Below, piece after piece: positions 47,243 to 58,665 of a stretch of 64,000 bases of DNA (position 1 is its first letter; every line of letters begins with the position of its first letter). Source of the DNA: Thunnus maccoyii. Its lineage: Eukaryota > Chordata > Actinopteri > Scombriformes > Scombridae. Both the position numbers and the translations under genes were made by a program. The stretch lies in NCBI RefSeq assembly GCF_910596095.1, contig NC_056539.1, positions 6,132,001 to 6,196,000 of the forward strand. Direction: 5' to 3'. The notes beneath the pieces were generated by a model. That model saw only the letters and a list, made by a program, of their open reading frames with translations, had not been told where the DNA came from and did no database searches.

Positions 47243-47593
47243 GTTAGCTTAACTTAGCATAAAAACTGGAAACAGGGGGAAAGAGCTAGCAGTTGGCTTT
47301 GTCGAAGGTATTGAATCTGCCTATTAGCATCTCTGAAGGTTATTAATTAACATGTTAGGTCTTGTTTGTCAAAAATTGAAAGTAAAATTAGGTAAGGTTT
47401 TTAGGGTATTGTGTGCCTAGTGTCTGGCTGGGGGCAGTGACTTCAGTGACAACTTAAACCTTGTTGTTTTGGTTCTATTACGAATTAAAGAAGCAAAATA
47501 TAACATGTTAATTAGTAAGCTTTATAAGTGCTTTAGACAGAGCCAGGCTAGCTGTTTCCCCCAGCTTCCAGTCTTTATGCTAAGCTAAGCTAA
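47243..47593. mobile_element. foldback MITE with long inverted ends
   Basis: The left arm (about 47243-47308: GTTAGCTTAACTTAGCATAA, then CTGGAAACAGGGGGAAA) is the imperfect reverse complement of the right arm (about 47532-47593: CAGGCTAGCTGTTTCCCCC, then TTATGCTAAGCTAAGC). The arms are about 60 bases each with a central spacer of about 220 bases. It is noncoding and could form a hairpin. Target duplications were not resolved. Confidence 0.8.
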
Positions 47594-48049
47594 TTATCTC
47601 TTATATTATAACTCTCCAGAGAGCTATTTAGAGTATTTCCCAAAAGTAAAAGTACAAAATGTACTTGAAGTATCAAAATTAAAATGACTTATTATGCACC
47701 CTTTAAGAGTTATATTTTTATATATTATATTATAGGATGATTATTAGTGATTGATTAATGTGTATCATTTCAGTATTGTAGCTATATTTTTTATGAGCTC
47801 ATTATAATTACTAAATATACTGTTGAGTAGTTTCATTGAAAATGATATTTTTTAAACTGATGATGTTTTGTGTGTAAAATCTCAATCTGTACAATAAGCT
47901 AACTATAGCTGTTATATGTAATGGGGTAAAAAATACAATATTTTCCTCTTAAATGAGGTGGAGTACAACTATAAAAGAAGAAGAAGAAAAGGAAATACCT
48001 AAATACAAAAGCACAACCTCAAAAGTGTAGATAAGTGCAGAACTTGTAA

Positions 48050-48480
48050 ATATTGTTAACATTACACCAGTGAGTGGCAATAATACAACAGGAGCCTCTT
48101 GTGTCTTGCAGCAAGGATCTCTGAGTGCTCCTTGTGCTGAATCAGAGAGGTAACTTTATTGTTTTTGATTGGAAGCATAAATCCCAATAACCATCAGTAG
48201 TGAGTGCTGAGCCATTAGACCCCCTGAGTGACTGTCACATCCAATGGAGAAGCCACTCCTCCATCTCCACCTGAGGCTCTGGAGATGGATGGCCTGCTGC
48301 TCCATGGTGCGCTGGCTCATTTCTGCCCCGATACAGAAGTCAGTGCTGATTAAAATATCCACACTGGGTCCTTATTTCTATTACCAATTCACTCAGCCAG
48401 CCCAGACCCTCTCAATTAAAGCGCTTGAGCCCAGATGAATGGAGATGAGGGGGTGAATGGTAGCTGACAGAATTACAAAC
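48050..48480. promoter_or_regulatory. candidate conserved noncoding element
   Basis: The block is unique and balanced in GC, with CCATTAGACC, GCTGATTAAAATATCC, CCAATTCACTC and CTCAATTAAAGCGC motifs. Frames on both strands overlap in the middle and have no domain, which is more in keeping with a conserved noncoding element than an exon. Confidence 0.33.
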
Positions 48481-51400
48481 GCTCACAGTCACAATTTATC
48501 CTCCTGACAATTAGGAGCAATTTGTTTCATGCTAAGTCATCCTTAAGGTTTCAGAAGGTCTTACTTGATATCAACAGGAGTGGCTGCAGCTGTCACAATC
48601 CCCCAAGTACCACTCTCTATTTTGATTATACACAGTTGACTGCATTATACAGTACAAGTAAATGTTCAATCCTGCTTTTATACCTAAAAGACGTTTATAC
48701 AGGATATGTTAAAATAGATGAAGTGAAGTTATGACTCTCGAAAAAACAACTCGGCCTCCAAGGCTCTGATTTAGCCTTGTGCAGAACTTACTTGAAATCT
48801 GTGCTTCTTTGCTTCCTCTTTATATACCAGATCTTATTCTGCTGCACAGTAATGCCCAACACAATTAGATTCACAACGGTAATTATTATGAAAGGTTATA
48901 AGGCAACACAGAAATATGTAAGCTTTTTTAACAACCTTTTAACTCCTGCTGCAGCTATGAAAACTGAAAAATGATGGCGACTTTTCAGTGACAATGTCTT
49001 AGGCTGTGGCACAATGGAGTACAGCTCTCAATGACTGAGCCACTTTCTTTAGCGGAACCACTAAACTTCTATGCCGATATTCTATTGTGCTTTGAAAAAG
49101 GGCTTTTGAAATGCATTAGCACTACACACTTTCTGAAGAAAGACCAAGCACGGATTTGAAACATAGTGACGGAACAAAAAAGAGAAAAAAAAAATAAAAG
49201 CGGGATGCAATCATTTTTTAAGGGTTCGCCCAGCCCCCTTGAGATCTCTCCTTTATTGTTTGCTGACGACTTGATACTGCAAAGTTCTATCTATTTTTTT
49301 TCCTTCTTCTTCTTCTTCTTTTTTCTTCTGCCATAGCAAATTTGTTTTCAGGCTCCATAAAATAGCCTTTTCTTATTTCAAGCAGCAGTGTATGCAGTGG
49401 AAAATCTTTCACATAATATATCCTTAAAAGCACATTACTCTGTCCCATACACCGTTAAGAGTTAAGAACACAGTTAATATTTACAGTTGAAAAAAATGGG
49501 AGAAAGGGAAAGGATTTTGCCAGGGAATAAAACACCCCCACCCACGTATACACACTCACTCTCAGTGCAGCAGTTGAACAATTGCTATTCACAATCCTAT
49601 CCTTAATGCCTAAGACCAACATAAAAGAGGGGAGTTTAAGAATATAGGGATAAGCCCTTTCAGCTTTTCTAAGTCTTAAGGCTGGTTTATGCTCCATGAA
49701 TACTGAGCATCGGCAGCCAGTGCTGTTGCCACTCTAAATAGATATTACAATGATTTGGGAACAATGCGTTCGACTGATTCCCTCAGACACAAAAATACAT
49801 ATATGTGTATATATAGTGAATAGGAGGCAAACATTAGCGCTCCCTGACAATACAAGCATTTTTGATGTAGAAGGGTAGAGCAAGATTAATGTCTGAGCGA
49901 GAGAAAAGGCGAGATACCACTTTGGGTGTTTGCTGGGAAAGCTGCAGCGGGAAGATGCTTTGAGAGTCTAAATCCCCCCCTGAGTACAATGCAGGGCTGC
50001 TGATACAACCAACAGACACGGGGTCACCTCCCCTCAGGGAGACAATGGAACCACAACAACAAACTGGAGTGAGGAAGCACCAGGGACTGTGCAGGCACAA
50101 AGGCATCGAGAGGAAAGCAAAGGGGGCGAAATGAAGTAGGAGAAATGCATTTTGCCAGCGTTTTCCATCATGATTATTATTGCTAATAAGCATCAAGGGC
50201 TGCTGAATGTCAGCAGTAGCATAAAAACGACTTAAAAGAAAGTGACCATTCTCCAAAATCTCATCCTTTCCTTTGCATTAGCACAACATTAAAAGCAAGA
50301 AAATAGTTCACGTCCGCATCTATCACTTACATACTTATGCTGAGTGACAACATATGGAAGCATTTAATATGTTAAAAGATGGTACTGCATTTGCGTGATT
50401 TTGAAGAGGGCCGTTTTGCAGCACAAGAGAGGTATGGATAAGCAGTCCCTTTTTTTGCCACTTAAGCTTTCCAAACGGCCTCAGGGCTCCAGAACAACTC
50501 CGACCCTTGTGTCTCCTCTCCCAATCCAAGATTAGCCTGTCTTCTTGTCTTAATCCAGCAGAAACGCTGCATCCTGACTCCAACACCTCTCCACAATTAC
50601 TGCACTCCATAATCCCCTGCCTGCCTCCATTTTCCCTACTGCTTTAAGAGGGGTAAAGATCAGGGGTGAGCACTCATCCCCGAGCCCTCCCCTGCCTCTC
50701 ACCATGGCAGTTAAGTGTCTGTGGAAATCATAGAATGAGTAAGCCTTGTGACAGCTTATTAATACTTCTCTCTTCTCTAGGGTTTACCAATGGTCAGTCC
50801 TTAAGTATACTGTACTGGATTAAAAGGATTTGCTTGTAGCTCAGGTTGGCTTCTGCAAAGAGGTATTTCAGGGCAATTCTCCCACTCTGTTCGTACTAAG
50901 ATGTCACTTGAAGGGTCTTGAGTTGCATTGTGCGCCAGGCTGATGGTCTATAAGATATAATGTGGAACATGAGGCTAAGGTCTTTTTCATGGTCAGTACC
51001 TCCTATGATTTCAAGAGGCACTTGATCCTCTCTGGGAGCAAAAGCACTCAAGCCTAGGTCTGAAATACAGTAACCAGATGAACTGAGCCAGCACCTCTTT
51101 ATTCAGCAAACTTTGATAGTTTTTACTGTTGTTCCAAAGAATGACCACCACAGTTCTCTTCCACTTAAAGCTGCTGTTCATTGCAGAGTACACAGTTGAA
51201 CAACAATGACTGTGGCGCTTACAGAGACGAGAGATGTGCTTAAATGAAACATCCTGCTGGCTTAGCATAGCTTGGCTGCCTCTGTGCTCTGGATGTCTTT
51301 AATGCGTTTGTTTGCCTGCAGGCCCTCCGATTCTTTCTCCCTGCTTTCTCTGCTTTCTAGCCCGGATAGATTATACGTTTTTTTTAATTTTTATATTTAT

Positions 51401-52430
51401 TTCAAAACCTAAATGGACTTGAATCGATCAATACCTCATTGTGTGTGTGACGAAAGCTGCACGGGAGGGGGGCACCCAATATGACAGATGTTACAATTCA
51501 GATTTTCTTTTCATTCTTTTTCAAGTAAACACAATGGCATATCGAAAGGAATTTCAAAAGCTGTTTTAAATTGATTTAAGTTAGCTTCTTGTCATAAAGC
51601 TGTGTGTTCACAAGTATCACAAAGATGGCTGGGAATGGAGAAAGAGAGTAAAAGAAAGCTGCCTCCTCCGAGGAGTCTAAGCCATTGTAGGCTTCTACCC
51701 AAGCCTTAGATTTAAAAAGGACCAAGCCTGGACAGATTTGCTCAGAAGTCTTTTCAGAAGATATTTTTGAGCCGGAGATAGTCATCATGGAGAATAAACA
51801 ACTTACTTTCAGAGAAGGGAGGGACATGAAAGAATATGGAGGCAAAAATGTCCCACTGGTAACGAAATCAAGGAAAATAGAAGGGCATCAGAATCCTCTG
51901 AGCTTCCATATCAAATGTCCCACCCGATCTAGAATTCACAATAAAAAAGACAGCACTTGTGCATAATATAACGATTGACATGACATATCAGTACAGCAGA
52001 GGAAATAAAATGGGGAAAGGAAGAGAGCCTTTTATGTTCAGAAAATACGATATGATTAGGGCTTTTGATGCTGGAAGCTACTCATATTTTTTTCGGCATC
52101 AAAAGGTGAGATCTTAAGTTTTTCATATTTCTAGTGCTCCATCATATCGTTCAATATCTTCAAAAATTATTACTGCTGCATAACTGAATTAATCGACAGA
52201 AGTACAATTGAGTTGGAACCTCTGTTGCCCTAGCTACAGGGACAATCGCTGTACCAGGGTTTTTCATCCAGTCTCATCTGTTCCATTTAGTCTACATGAT
52301 TTCCAAGCCGACTCTTCTAATCTGCCATGCCTCATTCAGACAGAACGGTGACCACAAATATACTGCGTCCTCAACTGTGATAGATGGCTGAGGCAGAGGA
52401 AGAGAAAAGACAGTAAGTTGGAGAGCGATA

Positions 52431-52760
52431 GCACAGTTCTTGGAAGGGAATGAGAGAGATGTCTTCCACTCTGCAGCGCCGAGCCTCAGAGAGAACAAAA
52501 CATGCAATTAGAGCAGCAATACACTGTGAAGTGGTCATTACTAGAGCTAATGAGCGCGCTATCTGTCCTCACATTAAAGTGCTCGCTAACGAGGGCTTGT
52601 TCATCATCGGCGAACACAAGTCATCGCATAATCCTATCTCCTGTCCTCTCATCCCCATAGCAGGGAGAGAGGCTCATTTGAGCAGACGCTGGACAAAAGC
52701 TCAGAATCCAAACACGTGGCCCAGAGAGAGAGCGACTTCAATACTTTAAACTTAACCAGA
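52431..52760. promoter_or_regulatory. candidate conserved noncoding element
   Basis: The block is unique, with CAATTAGAGCAGCAATACAC, GTCATTACTAGAGCTAATGA, and CpG-rich pieces such as GAGCGCGC and CATCGGCGAAC. A plus-strand frame of 99 codons crosses it (52450-52749), but it has no domain and shows basic, low-order composition. I favour a regulatory element and do not call a gene. Confidence 0.35.
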
Positions 52761-53050
52761 ACACCTGTCTCTTGGTAGTTCAGCTGCTTCTGCTTGCTTT
52801 GCACCATGGTGAATCTGTCTAACTATTTTCCAAAAAGATTCCCTCTTCAAAAACATGTTTTTGTGTCTTAGAAGAAGAAGAAAAGAAGAAATAATGACAT
52901 TTTTATTAGTCTTCTGGTTGAACACTTCAGGCATGACTACACTCCTTGGAGGAGCTACTGTTTGAGTTCTCCCAAGTTTCCACAACTCAAATGTCCCCAG
53001 CCACCACAAGAGGGCACTGCAGCCAAGCATTTTCCTTCCAACATGTGCTC

Positions 53051-53083
53051 CTGCTGCTCCTGCTGCTGCTGCTGCTGCTGCTG
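53051..53083. repeat. (CTG)n trinucleotide run
   Basis: About eleven CTG units occur, with one CTC interruption near the start. No exon context is visible on either strand. Confidence 0.9.
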
Positions 53084-53579
53084 TGTGGCATCCCATACTG
53101 TAAGATGATAAAGAAAAAGACAACCGATAGTTGCATCAGATAAAGGGAAGGAACGCACTCCATAGGGTTCACAGATTCTTAAACACTTATTATCTATTTG
53201 ATTCATTCCTGATTGCAAAATATTTTCATAGGCAAATCCTCCCACAGGGCGAGCAACCTCTCGCTTCCCCCCTCACTTTGTGTCCTTGTGTTTCTATTTA
53301 CTGAGAAAAGGAGGAGTTGGGGGGGGGGAGAAAGTTTCATCCGCCACTGTCTCTGAGCAGCGGGAAATTTGTCACAATATGAGGAAATCTTTGGCATTCA
53401 GCATCCTTCTACCACCCTCCCCAACCAACCAAAAAAAGAAAATAGAGCTTTACTGTAAAAAGTCAAGACGAGCATTTTTTTAAAGAGCGACTGACACAGG
53501 AATGAAAACATATGTATTCAAATAAAAGAATGCAAGAATGAAAGAATAAGGAGATGAATTTGGATTTATTCTCTTCTTC

Positions 53580-53581
<2 letters not shown>

Positions 53582-53626
<45 letters not shown>
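53582..53626. repeat. (GT)n microsatellite
   Basis: About 22 uninterrupted TG units. Confidence 0.95.
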
Positions 53627-53629
<3 letters not shown>

Positions 53630-54079
53630 TTTCTCTCCTGTCTCCATGGGGCAATGTTCTGGCAGTCACAATCGGATGAACAAGTTTTTCCTCAACCATT
53701 GTTGAGTCTCTAACACTCTGCTCATGACTCATTTCATACCCTGTAATTATGTTTGGGAGAAAACAGACTTTAATTCTCTTTAATTGTGTAAAGCTAAGCA
53801 AACTGCTGCCTGAATTCAGACATAATGTGTTTAACCTTGGGCACCAATATCCCCACATAAACCACAACTGCGTGAGACCTTAAGATAAAAGACTGAAAAA
53901 TAGAAAACAGCAATTTGCCGAGTGAAAATAGTTTCTTTCGACATTGTTTCCAGTGTAACGTACCACCACGCAACGCACATGTAGATTCAACTAGATTTAA
54001 ATGTGATTTTTAAGAAAAATTTGAATTAATAAGAAGGGAAATTCAGGTCAAGATGAGATCTTTTTCTCTTGAAAGGATG

Positions 54080-54330
54080 CATTTTAATGGGAATAGTGCT
54101 ATTAATAAAATCATCCAGCCCTTTAATTGTTATATGGCGTTGTAGCAGGCCCTGTGGAGAGAGTGTAGGCTATCTGTGGTGCATCTCAAGAGTGCTTCTG
54201 ATTACTTCCTCTCTATTCATCATTTTGTCGTCTGGCCCCAAGGCATCAATAAACAACTGTCATGGATCCAAGTGATGGCAAATCAGTCAGCTTTCACAGC
54301 ACAAAGCCACTAATGCAATTTTATTGTTCA
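54080..54330. promoter_or_regulatory. candidate conserved noncoding element
   Basis: The block is unique, with GCATTTTAATGGGAATAG, GCTATTAATAAAATC, CCCTTTAATTGTTATATGG and CTAATGCAATTTTATTG cores. It has no repeats and no coding frame with domain character. The texture is strongly homeodomain/POU-like. Confidence 0.38.
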
Positions 54331-54535
54331 TTACTTTATCATAATATTATAGCCTATCTATTATATCTAACAGCGAGATTAAGAAGTGTCGTGTTTGATA
54401 ATCAGCAGCTCACGAGTTTCAGGTAAACTGAGTTTCCACGAAGGAGATTAGCATCATACAAACCAGGTGCTATCTCAATCTTTTTTTTTTTGTGGCATAA
54501 TAGGGTGTGATATAGTTTATCAACTGTACCTTCAC

Positions 54536-54561
54536 TGTGTGTGTGTGTGTGTGTGTGTGTG
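54536..54561. repeat. (GT)n microsatellite
   Basis: About 13 GT units, followed 25 bases later by a short AC run. Confidence 0.9.
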
Positions 54562-54989
54562 CAGTTGTATGCATAGATAGATAAACACACACACATACAC
54601 ACAGAGTGATGTGCGATCAGAAGCATCAGAGGGTTTAGCTGCAGTAGCATTGCCCCCAAGGGACTGCTGCTGTGCCTGTGCAAACATGTGGACCTTGCTC
54701 TGCCACCTGGGAGCGAAAAGAGGAAGACAATCAAGATCAGCTGCCCAGATAATCTCTGTTTAGGACACTACATGCATTTAGGCTGAAACGTGAGACTACA
54801 TGGGAGTTGTTTTTGATCTGTATGTGTTTGTTCAGCGTCTGTATCAGGCAGCGACTGGTTCCTGGGATGAAGTAGTGAACACGGTGGCTAGAGAGAACAG
54901 GAAAAAAAAAAAAAAAAGAGCGAGGAAGGGGGAAACTGAAACTTGCAAGCATGCTGAAGAAGAGGATTTTAGCGCGGAGCATGCACACT

Positions 54990-55440
54990 TGGTAGATTGA
55001 GCTCAAATAAATTCACAATTTAATAGGGCTCCAGACAAAATCTGTGCGCAGAACCAATTTCAAAGCGCCCATCTCGGGTCAGTCTCATCTCAGCTGGGCT
55101 GGGCAGCAATCATGCTGCGTGCACACAAATGATGCTTAACCACAATTAACCTGGAGGGTGTGCAGTGTACTCTAGGACCATTCAATCTCACTTTCATATC
55201 ACCAAGAAGTTAGAAGTTAAGAGATTGTCTTGGCTCCTCTCTCATCAAGCATCAATAATTGATTGAGGCTTCTGGGACACATTGTGCATTGTGTCTTCAG
55301 GGGTGATCAGCAAACGGACCCCCTCGCATGGGAGGAGAAGGAACCCACTGGTGCTTTGCTTGACCCAACCAATCCTCTATTATTTATTACCGCCAAAAGG
55401 ATCCTGGTGGATGGGTTAAGGAGGTCAGTCCACATTTAGT
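54990..55440. promoter_or_regulatory. candidate conserved noncoding element
   Basis: A unique block with CACAATTAACCTGG, CATCAATAATTGATTGAGG (a palindromic core) and TATTATTTATTACCGCC, interspersed with GC-rich spacers. No repeat or coding signature is present. Confidence 0.35.
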
Positions 55441-58099
55441 GCTTCCACGACGGACGCCCTGTGGTTTAGATTGAGCATTTCGCGCTACACTGCTTCTCCC
55501 ACACATGCCCTGATTTGATATTAATATCAATCTTCTTTTTACCCTTTTCTTCATTGAGATTAGCACCTCTCTTTTTTCGCCCCATTCTGACATTCATTTT
55601 GGTCTAAGAAGGACAGTGTGACACATACTTTGCTCTGGAAGAATAAGATCCTAAATTGGTATTTTTGTGAGCACGCACACGTCTAAGTTAAGCTTGCATA
55701 AGTTTATGCCATGCAAATCATGTGTTCATGCACACATGCACACACACACAAACATCTAAAACTGGCTCATGTCCAATGTTTCTTATTGTAGCAGTCAGCT
55801 GAAACAGAGAGCTAAGTTTATTATGTTGGGAAATAATGCATGACTGTTTGGGCAAAACTGATGTTATTCAGAATGGATAACAACTGGAACACATTCAATT
55901 ATCTCCCACACTGGCAAGATTAAATGAAAAACGGAAGCAAGGGTTGATTTACTTTCCAACATCAAGCTGTGCTGACAGTACTGTGGGCCAAAGGTTAGAC
56001 CAAAGGCCTGTGGCAACAGCTTCAGCCACACCATATCAGTCCGTCCTGTCACCCTGCCATTGTTAAGTGCTGACACCAGCATCCCACTCAGACATAAGTA
56101 GGGTCAAAGTTCGGACCTCCAACACTTATGCAGACGCTAACAAATGGCATCTAAACATGACCTTGGGCCCCGAGGCTAAAACAATGAGGTAAAAGAACAT
56201 GGCCTCTGCCAGGTTTCTTACACATATTTTGTTTGAGTGTGACAATAATTCTGTATGAAAAGTTAGCCTTTGAAATAATGTCATCCATCAAAGGCTAACA
56301 AAGCTGAGACCAAAGCAGTGCAAGGAGGATGGTGAGAACAAACCTTTAAATCCCTTATCAGCTGATGAAGGAAATTACACGGCTGCAACCCTGAAACATT
56401 TAATTAGCAGTTTATGTACTATCGTGCTATATCACATCTCCACCATTTCTCTACAATTGCCCTAAACGCCTCCAGCAGTTTGCAGTAGGTTTGATACCGA
56501 ACACTCATTCAAGGCCTTTTGTTTCTCTCGGTGTCTGGGTTCTGCCACCTTCACATTGTCTAGTATCTGTCTCACTTAAAGTTGATTCTTGTCTGAGGTA
56601 TCCTTATTTCAGAATACATGACAACTCATAACTACTACAACAACTGAGGGGACACAACAAATTAAATTCACCTTCAACAATGTAACAGATTTGGTACATT
56701 TTCAGAAAAGAAGATCCCTTCTTTACAGCACAGCTTTTGCCAGAGATTGAAATCAAAGTGTGTCCTTTGTGTGTGTGTGTGCATGTGTGAGTGTGGGTTG
56801 GTAAATTTGTGTTGCCGGGTCACCTTGAGTGTTTGGTGCACATGGCATGAGGGTCCCGTTGCTGTCTCTGGCGCGCTTCGCTGAGTACTTCCTCAAGCGC
56901 GACACTCCCACTCCAGCAGGGATTTCCACACACCAACGGTTGAGTCTTCCTCTGGGCCTCCATTGCTAACCATTAGCGGCGGATTAGGAGAGTGGGTAAA
57001 CGGAAGAGGAAGGGCTCCGGGGGCTAGCTATCAGGTGGCTTTCATAACTGACAACAAGCTCAGACCTCAGATGACCATCCAGGGTTAGAAACCTGTTCAG
57101 CTGGAGGTTTAAACTCCCTAATCAATTGGTATTAAGATGTGCAGTCAAAATCTAGGCTGAAAGTCCAGAAAACAACAGAAAGTAGAGGGTGGTCAGCAAA
57201 ACCTTGAACTTCTCAAGTTCAGTGTAAAGACAGAAAGTGGCTGTCTTTCCCCTCTGCCTTAACTTCTATTATATCAGTCATGACAGCGCAAAGCAGCATA
57301 AAGGCAAAGTGGGTGGCTGAATTGATGATCAGGGCATCGCCCCATTTAACAAGTTAAGACTCTTCACTGGCTTTCTGGCATCTGCACTGGCACCTAACAC
57401 CCCTGGCTTCCTCTTAATAAAAGAGCAGTTGGGGCAGTGCCAGGAGATTCTATCACTACCAGATGGTAAACAAGCCAATATTACTCAAATATTTCTCTAT
57501 ATTTGACTTTTAATCAGGGGATTGAATAAATTGAGATACTGCAGCTTTATGAAAGAGCTCATTTGGGATACAGAAAATGAAAGAGTTTGTCATTATTTGG
57601 GGAACTGACAAAAAAGTAAGCACAGGGAAGAAGTGAGTGCAATGACAGCCTTAAAGTCCCAGTGAAATAGCAGTTATGGCTTCTGTAATGTAATGTATTT
57701 CTGAGTGAAACTGCATTGTTAGATCAGGAGGAGGAAGCCAAGGGAAAACATGAATGAATTAGACCTCAACCACATTCTTTGGAAATGTAAACTTTTTTGC
57801 CAACTGATTTCCAAACACACACTTATGACACATGATACTGCTTTGCTAGCTAGTGCATCCCACAAGCTAATCAGTGTGTTGTTTTTTTTTATGACAAGAG
57901 GAGTTAGCTAATTGCCCAAATTATATTTGATTGGATAGATTCATGTGTAAACCCCCAGGTTCAAGCTGAGCCATCACATTAAAAAAATTTATCTTTTTTT
58001 TTTTTTTTTACACACATTTGACATATACCAAGAAATAACTTCAAAATGTCTTTAAAACTGTATTAACTGATTTTTGGCTGCTGTAAACACAACATTGAC

Positions 58100-58665
58100 A
58101 TATCAAAACCTTATACTGAAATATTATATCACCATGAAATGGCGGACAGTTTGCAACAGCTGCTTATTTATATATCCAGCAGACACAGAGCAACATTAGC
58201 AATCATTTTGATTCATGTTTCTGAATACCTAATGAACATAAGTCCAATACTCACTTTCCTTTTTGCTCTGTTTTTGGTCCCCACTGACTCCTGAGGGAAA
58301 TATCTGGCTCTTTAGCTAAATGCTCCAATATGTCCACCAGCTAGTCGCTAACATTTGGTTCTGGGCAGGCAGTATACAGTGGCCTTATCAGAGCTTTTTC
58401 ACAAAAATTTGCTGCCTGCTGCATCTGAACATAACACTGATGAGAGCGGCGAGAGTGAACCAAAACATTCAAGTTACAGGCCATAAAACCAAAACAATGA
58501 GTCAAAGGGTGCTAAACAGCTCTGCAGAGCTGAGAAAAACTAGAACTGGGTGATAATTATCTGTTTCTATTTCACTATGAGCATCACCTTTCACACATAG
58601 CACACAGTCAATTGATCCATTGTTAATATAAAAATATCGACTGCTGCAGCTTTAATGTCAGTAAA
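58100..58665 (+). repeat. dispersed teleost repeat, longer copy
   Basis: This contains the module shared with 27957-28018 and continues with GCTAAATGCTCCAATATG, GCAGTATACAGTGG, ATCAGAGCTTTTTCAC, GAGAGTGAACCAAAACAT and an end AATATCGACTGCTGCAGC. I recognise the series as a common interspersed repeat of percomorphs. The frame at 58320-58553 lies inside it and is not a gene. Confidence 0.6.

Larger units (their letters stand above)
44541..52430. other. gene desert, part 3
   Basis: No gene was found. Frames at 45627-46043 and 49834-50256 reach about 140 codons but have no domain, no splice context and no family resemblance. The stretch includes a foldback MITE (47243-47593), a TTC-rich run at 49300-49330 and several unique, enhancer-like blocks (45390-45600, 48050-48480). 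Confidence 0.5.
52761..58100. other. gene desert, part 4
   Basis: No gene was found. The stretch contains a CTG run (53051-53083), GT microsatellites (53582-53626, 54536-54561, 56766-56780) and two unique enhancer-like blocks (54080-54330, 54990-55440). Frames over the CTG and GT runs are repeat artefacts. Confidence 0.5.

Noticed and set aside
49834..50256. Minus-strand frame of 140 codons
   Set aside because: It has no domain and no plausible splice partners, and lies in unique noncoding-looking sequence.
52955..53245. Minus-strand frame with a glutamine run
   Set aside because: The glutamines come from the CTG repeat. No start context, splice sites or family resemblance support a protein.
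53463..53867. Minus-strand frame of 134 codons with a Thr-His run
   Set aside because: The run is the GT microsatellite at 53582-53626; the rest has no domain.
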